Source: Paraflavitalea soli
Lineage (GTDB): Bacteria > Bacteroidota > Bacteroidia > Chitinophagales > Chitinophagaceae
NCBI RefSeq assembly: GCF_003555545.1
Contig: NZ_CP032157.1
Coordinates: forward strand, 8,126,546-8,190,545
Direction of reading: 5' to 3'
Length of the DNA stretch: 64,000 nt
Part shown: one piece after another, positions 43,839 through 52,235 of the stretch
How positions within the stretch are numbered: position 1 is the first letter of the stretch
Layout: every line of letters begins with the position of its first letter
The notes under the pieces: model-generated
Told to the model about the DNA's origin: nothing
The model's input: the letters and a program-made list of their open reading frames with translations, nothing else
The model's database searches: none
Program-made: the position numbers and the translations under genes

Positions 43839-45217
43839 TCAATTGGCTAATGATTTTGTTACTCACTTTGCTCCAGCTACTAACAGGAATGGGTTTTGTT
43901 AGGCTGTTCAGAATTTGGTTGAGACCGGGTATACTACTGCCTTTATGGATATTGTGTGGGGTGATGGTATTTTCGTTCATGCCATTTTTGCTACAACTGC
44001 TGTACATCCCCCTCACCTGCATCAATATCTTTATAGCCCTGGTAGCTGCCTGCTTATTACTAAATATAAAATACAAAACGGGTCTGGCACAACTGGTAAG
44101 ACTGGTCAGGGAAAGCCGTTTTCAGATCAGGTTGTATGAGATCCCTTTTCTGCTGGTCATCGTCCTGGTAGCGGCTGTGAGCGTTTGGCGTTGTTTTTAT
44201 TATCCTCCCACACCCAGGGATCTTACTTCCGGTGCAGAAGTTATTGCTGAATACGCGGTGAAAGAGAAAACAATGATCAATTCAGTTTTCACGGTAAACC
44301 TGGAATCCACTAATAACCAATTTAAGCCTCCTTTTATTGCTAGTTTACAGATCATTTATAAGTATGCTGGTTTTGCTTTTGGACAGGTATGGCTTAGCAC
44401 CATATTTATTTGCTTCCTGGTATTTTTGTATCATGTACTCTGTCTGCGTATCCACAGGGTATTAGTCGGTTTGTTGATGGTCATTTTGCTTGCCATACCG
44501 GAAATGTACGCATACACCTTTATGGCATTATTTGATTACAGCAACGCTGTCTTTTTCTTCCTGGGTACTTTTTTCCTTTTTGAATATTTTAAGCATAGAA
44601 CAAGGAATTATGTTGCTATGGCTGGTATGCTCATGGGTTTTGCCACCTATATCCGTTCTGAAACGGTGATCCTGATTGGCTTTATGACGCTTTCACTGGC
44701 ATGGTATTATTTAAAAAATAAGAAAAGCTTTACCAGGTTCCTTATTGACGGCACATGGTTTTTACTACCTGCCGTACTTTTTTACCTGTTGTCAATTACC
44801 CTTTATTGCAATTATTACCTGCCAGCAAAATACGATATAGGAGAATTGGTAAATAGAAACCTGTTTGATCTTGCTCCTTTATGGGAAAGGATAACTACCA
44901 TGAATAAAGAATTGATCTTTAGTGCGCAGGGGATCACGCTGTACGGGTACAGCTTTTTTATTTTCTTGCTTGTACTTTTGGGTGATCTTATTTACTCTTT
45001 CAGGCTGAATCCTGAATCCCGGAACTGGTTATTTGCTGTTTTTGTAATTTACCTCGGTATGCCAATGCTTGGTTACCTGTTGCCATTGCTGGATATTAGT
45101 AATTCCACTAAAAGAGGATTGTTTAAAATATTTCCCTTGTTGATACTTTATATGGGGACAAGTACTTTACTGATCCGTCTTTCCGAAAAAATAAAACGAT
45201 GGGAAGAAGCCCGGTGA
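43835..45217 (+). CDS. Polytopic membrane protein, GT-C/GT39-like
   Basis: 460 residues with about eleven hydrophobic helices. Large aromatic-rich loops such as YYPPTPRDLTSGAEVIAEYA and ESTNNQFKPPFIASLQIIYK follow the first helices; GT-C glycosyltransferases (GT39/ArnT) carry their catalytic acidic residues in comparable loops. A strict DD or ED pair was not verified, so the call is by overall shape. It overlaps the previous gene by four bases. It ends one base from a convergent gene for a GT2 of the dolichol-phosphate-mannose synthase kind, a usual source of donor lipids. Confidence 0.6.
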   Translation: MINWLMILLLTLLQLLTGMGFVRLFRIWLRPGILLPLWILCGVMVFSFMPFLLQLLYIPLTCINIFIALVAACLLLNIKYKTGLAQLVRLVRESRFQIRLYEIPFLLVIVLVAAVSVWRCFYYPPTPRDLTSGAEVIAEYAVKEKTMINSVFTVNLESTNNQFKPPFIASLQIIYKYAGFAFGQVWLSTIFICFLVFLYHVLCLRIHRVLVGLLMVILLAIPEMYAYTFMALFDYSNAVFFFLGTFFLFEYFKHRTRNYVAMAGMLMGFATYIRSETVILIGFMTLSLAWYYLKNKKSFTRFLIDGTWFLLPAVLFYLLSITLYCNYYLPAKYDIGELVNRNLFDLAPLWERITTMNKELIFSAQGITLYGYSFFIFLLVLLGDLIYSFRLNPESRNWLFAVFVIYLGMPMLGYLLPLLDISNSTKRGLFKIFPLLILYMGTSTLLIRLSEKIKRWEEAR

Positions 45218-45967
45218 TCATTGCAGGCCTTTGAATATCCTCGATTTAACAATGCCGGTTTTCTGAAGAAAATACTGAAAACTTACACGCAGTACCCCTG
45301 CTCCATATTGGAGACTCCTGCTGAAATTAATGGAAGAGGCCTCATCAAAATATTTGGTGGGACAGGTTATTTCTGCGATCTCAAATCCTTTATAAAATAT
45401 CTGGGCCAATAGCTCATTGTCGAAAATGAAGTCATCTGAATTTTGCTCAAAAGGAATGGCCAGTAATACCTCCTTATGATAGGCCCTGTATCCGGTATGG
45501 TATTCAGACAATTTCTGCCACATCAATAGATTTTGAGCAGCTGTGAGGAAGCGGTTGAAAAAATACTTGTACAAAGGCATACCACCTTTTAGGGCGCCTT
45601 TTCCCAATATCCGGGAACCCAGTACTACCGGGTACACCTTATTAGCAATTAAATAGGCCATAGGCCCTATGAGGGCCGGGGTATATTGATAATCGGGGTG
45701 AAGCATTACAATGATATCTCCACCAACTTCCAGCGCTTTTCTATAACATGATTTCTGGTTGCCGCCATATCCTTTATTCTTTTCATGGCTTATGATATGC
45801 GCAATGCCGATCGCCCTGGCCACTTTAATCGTATCATCTTTACTGGCGTCATCCACCAGGATTACCTCATCTACGATAGTGCGGTCAATTTCTTTATAAG
45901 TTTTTTCCAATGTCAGAGCTGCATTATAAGCAGGGAGAACAACGACTACTTTTTGACCATTGACCAT
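45218..45967 (-). CDS. GT2-family glycosyltransferase (polyprenyl-phosphate sugar synthase-like)
   Basis: 249 residues from the ATG at 45967; the frame continues to a TTG at 45991 but the family starts with VVVVLPAYNAALTLEKTYKE. GT-A motifs are VILVDDASKDDT, NKGYGGNQKSCYRKALE, MLHPDYQYTPALIGPM (D-x-D-like HPD) and a C-terminal SSINFSRSLQYGAGVL region. No membrane tail is present. It begins 26 bases after the stop of the MNIO gene on the same strand, so it may be co-transcribed with the RiPP-like genes; whether that is functional or read-through is unclear. Confidence 0.86.
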   Translation of the reverse strand: MVNGQKVVVVLPAYNAALTLEKTYKEIDRTIVDEVILVDDASKDDTIKVARAIGIAHIISHEKNKGYGGNQKSCYRKALEVGGDIIVMLHPDYQYTPALIGPMAYLIANKVYPVVLGSRILGKGALKGGMPLYKYFFNRFLTAAQNLLMWQKLSEYHTGYRAYHKEVLLAIPFEQNSDDFIFDNELLAQIFYKGFEIAEITCPTKYFDEASSINFSRSLQYGAGVLRVSFQYFLQKTGIVKSRIFKGLQ

Positions 45968-45993
45968 GAAATACCTGTGATTGAGCCGCAATA

Positions 45994-47157
45994 TTAACTA
46001 ATAAATCCAACAAACCCCGCTTTCCATTTCTGAGCTATTTTCATAGCCGTTTCGATCATGGCCGGATCCCAGTTTTCCACCTGCCATTCAGAACAGGCCA
46101 GCGATGACTGGCCCAGCAGCGTCCTGGCTTCCTCATAAGAATGAGATGTTTCCAGGATAGTGGAAAGTGCTGCTTGTTGCTCGTAAAGTCCTTCATCCTC
46201 AACTGGCGGGCCCATTACGATGGGCGATAAAGGTAAAAAAGAGGCGAGGTTGGTTAAATAAGCAGGTTGACTTTGGCGGCGGATGATACTTTCCATCTCC
46301 AGAAAATCTGCATAGAATTGTTGTTTACTTTCTATGCTCTCCAATCCATTGCCCAATTGTTCCAGCACCACATATTTGAGATGAGGACATGCCGGTATCA
46401 CCGTTTCCAGTAATTGAAATACTGCTGCAGGTACCGCATCATCATGCGTATCCCTCCTGATCGTACGGCCTTTCTCAATCTGCGAATGATCCCAGCTGCC
46501 GCCGGAAATATGTATTTCCCGCACCCTGTCCAAGGGATAAAGCCCGATAAGCTCTTCGAGAGCGATAGAAAAGTTGTGCAGCTGGCACCAGAGATTGTGG
46601 AGGTCTAATATGATAAAGCCATTCACAGGTTCAAGCAATTTGTCCAGGAACCTGCCATGACGTTTCACTTCATCCAGTGAGTAAGAAAATGCCAGGTTTT
46701 CAAGTCCTACCGGACATTGGCAGGCGGCGTATATCCGCTTCAGTCTGTCTTGTCCAATAGCTAGTGTGGTTGGCGTATAAGGAATATTCAACGGCGCGCC
46801 CTGGTGAAAGTTCTTGCCTGTCATGAACCCAAAATGCTCAGTAATATGATCAAACTGAAATTCACTACAGGTCTGTTGTAACGCTTTTAACCAGGCTTCC
46901 TGTTCAGGAAGCCATTTGCCGGAGAAAAGTGAAAAGAAAACCCCATGACCTATGAGCCTTTTCTCCTTACTGAATGCAGTCAGTAATTCCTGGAACCAGG
47001 TTGGGATTTCCTGTACTTTGTATAGTGTATCAAAAGACCATTCCAACGCTTCTATTCTTGATTCCTCCATCAGGGGAAGGCAGGCGCCAAGAATATCATT
47101 ATCCAGGTTGCAGGCTACGGTAGATAGTATTTTGGACACTTGGCTTGAATTGAGCAA
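45994..47157 (-). CDS. DUF692/MNIO-family multinuclear non-heme iron enzyme, probable RiPP maturase
   Basis: 387 residues. Barrel motifs of the DUF692 family are all present: GHGVFFS (His71), ITEHFGF (Glu107, His108), GLENLAF (Glu153, Asn154), DLHNLW (Asp185, His187, Asn188), EIHISGG (His216), RDTHDDAVP (Asp236, His238, Asp240) and VLEQ (Glu266). Enzymes of this family use two or three irons to modify cysteine-containing peptides. About 90 extra C-terminal residues (from 295) follow the usual barrel. Start is a TTG at 47157, because TAA lies immediately upstream in frame; a GTG at 47139 is possible. Preceded by a likely precursor gene 21 bases away. Confidence 0.92.
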   Translation of the reverse strand: MLNSSQVSKILSTVACNLDNDILGACLPLMEESRIEALEWSFDTLYKVQEIPTWFQELLTAFSKEKRLIGHGVFFSLFSGKWLPEQEAWLKALQQTCSEFQFDHITEHFGFMTGKNFHQGAPLNIPYTPTTLAIGQDRLKRIYAACQCPVGLENLAFSYSLDEVKRHGRFLDKLLEPVNGFIILDLHNLWCQLHNFSIALEELIGLYPLDRVREIHISGGSWDHSQIEKGRTIRRDTHDDAVPAAVFQLLETVIPACPHLKYVVLEQLGNGLESIESKQQFYADFLEMESIIRRQSQPAYLTNLASFLPLSPIVMGPPVEDEGLYEQQAALSTILETSHSYEEARTLLGQSSLACSEWQVENWDPAMIETAMKIAQKWKAGFVGFIS

Positions 47158-47178
47158 TTATAATGTTCACTGAAGCGA

Positions 47179-47349
47179 TCATCCCATACCGCAGGCAGGA
47201 CAGGGATAAGGAGGTTTGTTTTTCTCTTCTTCTTTCGACTCCTTTTTCGCCTTCGAATCTGGCTGGTCCTTTTCTTTTTTGCAGGAAGTGGTTGTTTGTA
47301 CGGCAATGCCGATTAAGATAGCGCTGAGTAGCGTTTTTGGCAATTTCAT
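47179..47349 (-). CDS. Probable RiPP precursor: 56-residue lipoprotein-like peptide with CPACGMG tail
   Basis: ATG at 47349 to TGA at 47181..47179. Residues 1-22 (MKLPKTLLSAILIGIAVQTT-TS) look like an export signal with Cys23 as a lipobox-type cysteine (TTSC). Residues 24-46 are almost only Lys, Glu, Asp and Ser. The end is PPYPC50PAC53GMG with two cysteines three apart. The size, the charged linker, the Cys-rich C-terminus and the next gene, a DUF692/MNIO enzyme 21 bases downstream, fit a substrate of that enzyme. Export would place the modified tail outside the cytoplasm. Not tested; close homologues could not be searched. Confidence 0.75.
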   Translation of the reverse strand: MKLPKTLLSAILIGIAVQTTTSCKKEKDQPDSKAKKESKEEEKNKPPYPCPACGMG

Positions 47350-47479
47350 TTTTGCATCTTTAAAAAATGAGTAATTAAGCTGATTGACAGGCTTTCTTTC
47401 AAAAACGTGGCATGCGAAGAGAACTTCATAGGAGAAAAGACTAATTGCTATGCGCAGAGTACCTTACAAAAGACACTTA

Positions 47480-47755
47480 TTATTTTCTTTTGAAATGCTT
47501 GCTTTTTTTATATTGGTTGTTGACCAGTACATTAATGGAATCATAAGAAACGTCAATAAGCTGGCTGATCCTATCCAGCTCTTCCAGCGTAAATTCATGC
47601 ACATTATTGATCAACCGCGTCATTCGGTTGTTATTCGTGCCCAGGTCCCCTGCTAAAACTGTCTTGGGCAAATAGGTGAATATTTGCTTGAATTCGGTAA
47701 TATACCCCGATTCAATCAATTGTTTTACCCCCGTATAGCGTTCATCCTTTGTCAT
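47480..47755 (-). CDS. Small HTH-like protein upstream of the RiPP-like genes
   Basis: 91 residues: GVKQLIESGYITEFKQIFTY, LPKTVLAGDLGTNNNRMTRL, then TLEELDRISQLIDVSYDSIN and a basic tail (KKSKHFKRK). The middle segment (AGDLGTNNNRMTRLINNV) has the length and spacing of a Cro/XRE-type recognition helix. Similar small proteins occur in Bacteroidota without assigned function. It is on the same strand as the precursor and lies 130 bases upstream, so it may regulate or simply neighbour it. Confidence 0.6.
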   Translation of the reverse strand: MTKDERYTGVKQLIESGYITEFKQIFTYLPKTVLAGDLGTNNNRMTRLINNVHEFTLEELDRISQLIDVSYDSINVLVNNQYKKSKHFKRK

Positions 47756-48370
47756 GCTCCAAAGAAAAAAACAAATGATAAATAAATTAGCATAAAGTAC
47801 AGATCATTCTTTTTTAGTTACAATGCGACTTGTTAAGGTGATACTTCGTATTATGTTAATGACAGGTCGTATTGATTACTGTTATAGCCGATGTAACGTA
47901 GTGCCAGAGAGCATAACATAGATTCTATACTTAGTCACTTTGTAAGGTGAAAAAGATGCTATGGTAGCAACAAGGGGAGGTTTTGAACAAACAAAAATAC
48001 TAAATATATTAGTATTCGGGGTGAAGGAGACAATAAAAATAACAGTCTTTGACACGGATCAAAACGCTCCGATCGTTTTTTTGACTACCAGTTCCTTATA
48101 CATAGCGAAATTGCCCGGATCTGTTTCATGCAGTTCCATAATGTGGATCGGGTGTGGATAATCGTTGTGATTTTTGTTGCTTTCCTACCGATCGGATTAC
48201 TTTTCCCCCTGTACAGTACAGGATATATGGCTTTTTTTGGTACTATTATTGTAACTAAAATTCAGCTAAACGAATCCCTTTTCTCCTTCACCGTATAGAA
48301 ATTCTGCCGTCCTATTCTTTCATGTGCCCAAGTCTTTGTATGAAAAAAACTGTACTTAAAATTTTTCATA
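47756..48370. other. 615-base AT-rich gene-free stretch between divergent genes
   Basis: No convincing ORF. A hairpin AATACTAA-atata-TTAGTATT lies at 47996..48016, too AT-rich to be a good terminator and placed as a possible operator. Both flanking genes start at its edges, so promoters for the HTH-like and coiled-coil genes should be here; no clear TAnnTTTG at the expected distance was seen. Confidence 0.5.
47996..48016. promoter_or_regulatory. AATACTAA inverted repeat in the divergent gap
   Basis: Perfect 8-base arms with a 5-base AT loop, in an otherwise unremarkable region. Confidence 0.3.
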
Positions 48371-49768
48371 ATGTCATTATTGTTGTTGGTCTCCCTGTAT
48401 GAGTTCAGGCAGTTTCTCCAGATCGTTTTGTGGATAGCTGTACCTGCTACGCTGATTGCTGTTGCCCTTACCATTTTCTTACATTACCGCCGCAAGAAAA
48501 GACAGGGAGGACTGGAGCTGGCCCTTCATGACGAAAATGGCTGGTCCGAAACTATACTGAGAAATCCCGCTTCATCCGCCTTACTGCAAACCGCGGGAGG
48601 TGATCATCCCGAAGCCTTGCCAGACTGGTTGGCCAGCGCTAATCCCGACAATACCCCCCTCCTAAAGAAATATGAACACGAAGTGAGGCGCTACAGGGAA
48701 AACTATGCCATCCTGGAACAGGATTTCCGGGAGCTGGAAGAAAGGTATACAGACTTGCGCAACAAAGCCTATCACACAGATAAAGAAGGAGATATATCTC
48801 TTGTAGCCCAATTGCAGAAAGAGATCCTAACCTACAAAGAAAAGATCAGCCGGTTGCAACACGCAGCTGTGGTGCATGATGGAGCCGGTGATGACGAGGC
48901 TGCCAAAATGCAGCAATACCATGCACAACAGATAGAAGATCAGGCCATTCAGTACAAGCAGGAAAATGAACACCTGGCTGATCAACTACAACAGGTGCAA
49001 CAACTTTTACAGCAATTACAGGAAGAGAACAACCGCTTACAGCTCTTGGTAATTGCCGGCAATACCGCAGCAGTGGCCGTTGAACATGGAAACGATGAGC
49101 GTATCCAGGCTTTACAACAGCTCCTGGCGCAAACCGAATCAGAACGGAAAGCATTGAAAGAGCAACTGGCTGAGCAGGAATACCTACCCGATGTACTCGA
49201 AGAAAAAAGAGTCCATATTGATTTTCTGCAGCGCCAGCTTGAACAACGCATAAAAAATTACCATGTGTTGGAGCAGCAGGCCGGCGATTCGGCTGCTCAG
49301 TTACAACACATGCAGATATCTATGAATGAGTTTGACCAGCAAATTCAGCGCCTTACCGGAGAATTGAAGGCTCAGCAACAACAAGCTGCCGAATCCCAGG
49401 CTGCCCTCCGACACAGCCGGGAAGAAGGTTTGCAACAGCAGCAGATCATCCTCACCAAAACTGGCCATATTGAACAATTAGAAGAGAACATAAAAGAATT
49501 GAAGGAACAACAGGGCCTGTTTCAAACCGAAATCGCTGAACAGCAGCAGTCTGTACAATCCCTCCAGCAACACCTGGCCAATGAACATCAAAAAGCAGCA
49601 GCTTTGGAAACAAAACTGGAATTGAGCAGTCAGCTCTTGCTCAGGATCTATGCCGAACTGGCCAAATCACTGGGCAACCACGCATTGGTGAATACCAGTG
49701 CGCAAGCTGAAATAGCCGCAGCAAACGGAGAGATAAATGAACCATTCCAATTACAGGCTTCACTGTAA
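48371..49768 (+). CDS. Membrane-anchored coiled-coil protein
   Basis: 465 residues. One N-terminal membrane helix (FLQIVLWIAVPATLIAVALTIFL) followed by a basic stop-transfer HYRRKKRQ. From about residue 100 to 440 nearly every heptad carries Leu/Ile/Gln with abundant Gln and Glu (LQQVQQLLQQLQEENNRLQL, LEENIKELKEQQGLFQTEIA), a long parallel coiled coil in the cytoplasm. No enzymatic domain recognised. Comparable proteins act as spacers or polarity/division scaffolds; this is a guess from shape. Reasonable GC and no sign of frameshift. Gln-rich composition makes low-complexity matches unreliable. Confidence 0.75.
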   Translation: MSLLLLVSLYEFRQFLQIVLWIAVPATLIAVALTIFLHYRRKKRQGGLELALHDENGWSETILRNPASSALLQTAGGDHPEALPDWLASANPDNTPLLKKYEHEVRRYRENYAILEQDFRELEERYTDLRNKAYHTDKEGDISLVAQLQKEILTYKEKISRLQHAAVVHDGAGDDEAAKMQQYHAQQIEDQAIQYKQENEHLADQLQQVQQLLQQLQEENNRLQLLVIAGNTAAVAVEHGNDERIQALQQLLAQTESERKALKEQLAEQEYLPDVLEEKRVHIDFLQRQLEQRIKNYHVLEQQAGDSAAQLQHMQISMNEFDQQIQRLTGELKAQQQQAAESQAALRHSREEGLQQQQIILTKTGHIEQLEENIKELKEQQGLFQTEIAEQQQSVQSLQQHLANEHQKAAALETKLELSSQLLLRIYAELAKSLGNHALVNTSAQAEIAAANGEINEPFQLQASL

Positions 49769-49797
49769 CATATAGTCATAATCATATAGTACTAAGG

Positions 49798-49857
49798 GTA
49801 TACCCATACTGGGCGGCATCCCATGGGCTGCAGGAAGCAGGCCACGCGTGGGTATTA
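49798..49857. other. Possible structured intergenic RNA
   Basis: ATACCCA (49800 onward) can pair with TGGGTAT about 45 bases later, and inside them GCGGC pairs with GCTGC around CCCATGGG. Lies between two plus-strand genes. Could be a terminator-like structure or leader; no family recognised. Confidence 0.3.
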
Positions 49858-49939
49858 TGACAATTTTAACATTTTGCCCTGGCTGCCGCTGCACGGCGAT
49901 TCGTTATAGTTTCGTTAACTTACAACAAATTGCCCCCGT

Positions 49940-50671
49940 ATGAGAAAGTATGCCCCCGCAAACAACTTCATCATTACGCTACTGGTACTAATCGTTGTCG
50001 CCGCATTTCATCCTCCCATCAGCAATATTTCCCTCACCGGCGCCTGGCAATACCAGGAAAATGGTCGGGAAGAAACAATGACCTTTGTAGATGGGTACTT
50101 CGTGCATGCCGTTTATGACAAAGCTGGCAAACAATTTCTCTATACCTGGGGAGGTCCTTATAAGGTGAAAGATGATCAAATAGAAGTCACCACCGAATTT
50201 AATACACAGCAAAAAGATAAAGTAGGGGAGACAGTGGGCATTACCTGGTCCGAAAATAATGATCAATTGGTTGTTACCGTAGAAGGCAAAGAAAAGACCT
50301 GGAAGCAACTGGACAAGGGATTGGGTGATCTGGCAGGTGTTTGGCGCATTGCCGGCCGCAAGCAGGGAAACCAGCCTGTTACCATGCCCCTGGGCCCCAG
50401 GCGCACACTCAAAATATTATCAGGTACCCGTTTCCAATGGGTCGCCATCAATATCGACACCAAAGAATTTTCCGGAACTGGTGGCGGTACCTACACCTTT
50501 AAAAATGGTAAATACACCGAAAATATTGAGTTCTTCAGTCGCGATAACAGCCGGGTAGGGGCCTCCCTCACCTTCAACGGAAAGGTTCGTGGCACCGAAT
50601 GGGACCATACAGGCCTGAGCTCCAAAGGCGATCCCATTGATGAAATGTGGAAAAAACTCAATGCAGAATAA
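49940..50671 (+). CDS. Exported protein with two lipocalin-like repeats
   Basis: 243 residues. A signal/anchor helix (FIITLLVLIVVAAFH) is followed by two similar halves, each starting with G-x-W (SLTGAWQYQENGREETMTF and DLAGVWRIAGRKQGNQPV) and rich in beta strands with T-Y-(K/T)-x-x-(D/N) elements, as in lipocalin-like or DUF-type secreted proteins of Bacteroidota. The second half ends EWDHTGLSSKGDPIDEMWKK. Function unknown. A TTG-CCCCC element before the ATG resembles other short-leader starts in this window. Confidence 0.72.
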   Translation: MRKYAPANNFIITLLVLIVVAAFHPPISNISLTGAWQYQENGREETMTFVDGYFVHAVYDKAGKQFLYTWGGPYKVKDDQIEVTTEFNTQQKDKVGETVGITWSENNDQLVVTVEGKEKTWKQLDKGLGDLAGVWRIAGRKQGNQPVTMPLGPRRTLKILSGTRFQWVAINIDTKEFSGTGGGTYTFKNGKYTENIEFFSRDNSRVGASLTFNGKVRGTEWDHTGLSSKGDPIDEMWKKLNAE

Positions 50672-50815
50672 AGTCCGAAAACTCAGTAAAGTCGGAAAGA
50701 CCGAAACCAATACCTTTCTCCGACTTTCCGACTTCCAGACTAATTATGCACAATATGGGGATTCTTACGGTCTTTCCTCCCGATAGCTATCGGGACGACT
50801 TCCCGACTTTCTTCT
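50672..50815. repeat. Intergenic repeat family A, copy 3, with an 18-base palindrome
   Basis: Words AAAGTCCGAAAACTCAG, AAAGTCGGAAAGACCG on the left; CTCCGACTTTCCGACTT and TCCCGACTTTCTTC on the right. At 50778..50795 is the perfect palindrome TCCCGATAGCTATCGGGA. It runs up to the thyA promoter region. Confidence 0.7.
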
Positions 50816-50827
50816 TAACTTGCGCTC

Positions 50828-51640
50828 ATGCAACAATACCTTGATCTGCTGCAGCATATTATTGATAAAGGGGTTACCAAAACCGATCGTACCGGCACCG
50901 GTACTACCAGTTGTTTTGGCTACCAGATGCGCTTCGACCTGCAGCAGGGATTTCCCGTGGTTACTACCAAAAAACTTCACCTCAAAAGTATTATTTACGA
51001 ACTACTCTGGTTCCTGCAGGGCGATACCAATACCCGCTACCTGAAAGAACATGGCGTAAGTATTTGGGATGAATGGGCCGATGAACAAGGCAACCTGGGA
51101 CCCGTATATGGCAAGCAATGGCGTAGCTGGGCAGGCGCCGATGGTAAGACCATCGACCAGATCAGCGACGCCCTCAAACAGATAAAGAACAATCCCGACA
51201 GCCGTCGGATCATTGTGAGCGCCTGGAATGTAGCCGAATTGCCTGAAATGGCTTTAATGCCCTGCCATGCCCTCTTCCAGTTCTACGTAGCGCCGGGTGT
51301 CAATGGCGGAAAAGGCAAACTTTCCTGCCAGCTGTACCAGCGTTCGGCAGATGTATTCCTGGGCGTGCCATTCAATATCGCTTCTTATGCACTCCTCACC
51401 ATGATGATGGCGCAGGTATGCGACCTGGAACCAGGTGACTTCATCCACACCTTCGGTGATGTGCACCTGTACAGCAACCACGTAGAACAAGCTACCTTGC
51501 AATTAACCCGCACCCCTTATGCTTTGCCGGTAATGAAACTCAACCCTGCTGTTAAAGACCTTTTCCAATTTACCTTCGAAGATTTTACATTGGAAAATTA
51601 CCAATCCCATCCGGCCATCAAAGCGCCGGTAGCAGTTTAA
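50828..51640 (+). CDS. thyA: Thymidylate synthase
   Basis: 270 residues. Typical order: [20 protein letters not shown] (dUMP phosphate Arg region), [54 protein letters not shown], the active-site Cys in [33 protein letters not shown] and HLYSNHVEQ. Reductive methylation of dUMP with methylene-tetrahydrofolate. It is followed by folA, which regenerates tetrahydrofolate, after 8 bases: a standard co-transcribed pair. TTAACTTG a few bases before the ATG suggests a short leader. Confidence 0.98.
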   Translation: MQQYLDLLQHIIDKGVTKTDRTGTGTTSCFGYQMRFDLQQGFPVVTTKKLHLKSIIYELLWFLQGDTNTRYLKEHGVSIWDEWADEQGNLGPVYGKQWRSWAGADGKTIDQISDALKQIKNNPDSRRIIVSAWNVAELPEMALMPCHALFQFYVAPGVNGGKGKLSCQLYQRSADVFLGVPFNIASYALLTMMMAQVCDLEPGDFIHTFGDVHLYSNHVEQATLQLTRTPYALPVMKLNPAVKDLFQFTFEDFTLENYQSHPAIKAPVAV

Positions 51641-51648
51641 AATCATCT

Positions 51649-52149
51649 ATGAATATAGCCTTAGTTGTAGCCGCTGCAGAAAACAACGTCATTGGTAAAA
51701 ACAACCAATTACTATGGCGCTTGCCCAATGATACCAAGTTCTTTAAGAACACTACCTGGGGCATGCCGGTGATCATGGGCCGGAAAACCTTTGATTCATT
51801 GGGAAAGCCCCTGGCCGGCAGAACCAATATCGTGATCACCCGCCAGAAAAACTGGACGGCGCCAGGTGCTCAGGTCGTGGCAACCCTGGAAGAGGCAATG
51901 GCTGCCGCCGCTGATACCGATGCCAAAGAAGCCTTTGTAATTGGGGGAGGAGAAATTTACGCCCTGGCATTACCACTGGCCCAAAGGATCTACCTCACCA
52001 GGGTGCATACTACCCTCGAAGGGGATGCTTATTTTCCCGAATTTGATGAACAACAATGGCACCTCTTGTCCAACCTTGATTTCCCCGCCGATGAAAAGCA
52101 CGCCTATGCATATAGCTTTCAGGTGTGGGGACGGAAGACTGAGGGCTGA
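51649..52149 (+). CDS. folA: Dihydrofolate reductase
   Basis: 166 residues. Family features: NIALVVAAAENNVIGKNNQLLWRLPNDTKFFKNTT with the substrate-binding Asp (LPND), MGRKTFDSLGKPLAGRTNIV, the NADPH loop VIGGGEIYALALPLAQRIYL and a C-terminal strand. Reduces dihydrofolate with NADPH. Eight bases after thyA in the same frame strand, so expressed together. Confidence 0.97.
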   Translation: MNIALVVAAAENNVIGKNNQLLWRLPNDTKFFKNTTWGMPVIMGRKTFDSLGKPLAGRTNIVITRQKNWTAPGAQVVATLEEAMAAAADTDAKEAFVIGGGEIYALALPLAQRIYLTRVHTTLEGDAYFPEFDEQQWHLLSNLDFPADEKHAYAYSFQVWGRKTEG

Positions 52150-52191
52150 TGTTAGGGCATGACCTCCGGAGCATGAAATAGATATCTTCGG

Positions 52192-52231
52192 TGTATTCTT
52201 CTGTATTCTAAATTCTGTATTCTATATTCTC
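52192..52231. repeat. Low-complexity TATTCT repeat before the methyltransferase
   Basis: TGTATTCT, TGTATTCTAAATTCTGTATT, then CTATATTCTC: four degenerate TATTCT/AATTCT words a few bases before the ATG at 52236. A similar word block lies at about 59646..59672 before the DUF58 gene. Confidence 0.6.
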
Positions 52232-52235
52232 TTCC

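Noticed and set aside
47115-47306. Basic 63-residue ORF opposite in frame to the RiPP-like precursor
   Set aside because: Shadow of the 47179..47349 frame and the start of the MNIO gene; Lys/Arg-rich composition comes from the Lys/Glu linker read in another frame.
48059-48139. 26-codon ORF (MELHETDPGNFAMYKELVVK...) on the minus strand
   Set aside because: Too short, no neighbouring gene on that strand to explain it and no visible ribosome-binding or promoter signal; could be a remnant.
47961-48161. 66-residue plus-strand ORF in the gene-free stretch
   Set aside because: No recognisable motif; sits in an AT-rich region where such frames arise by chance.
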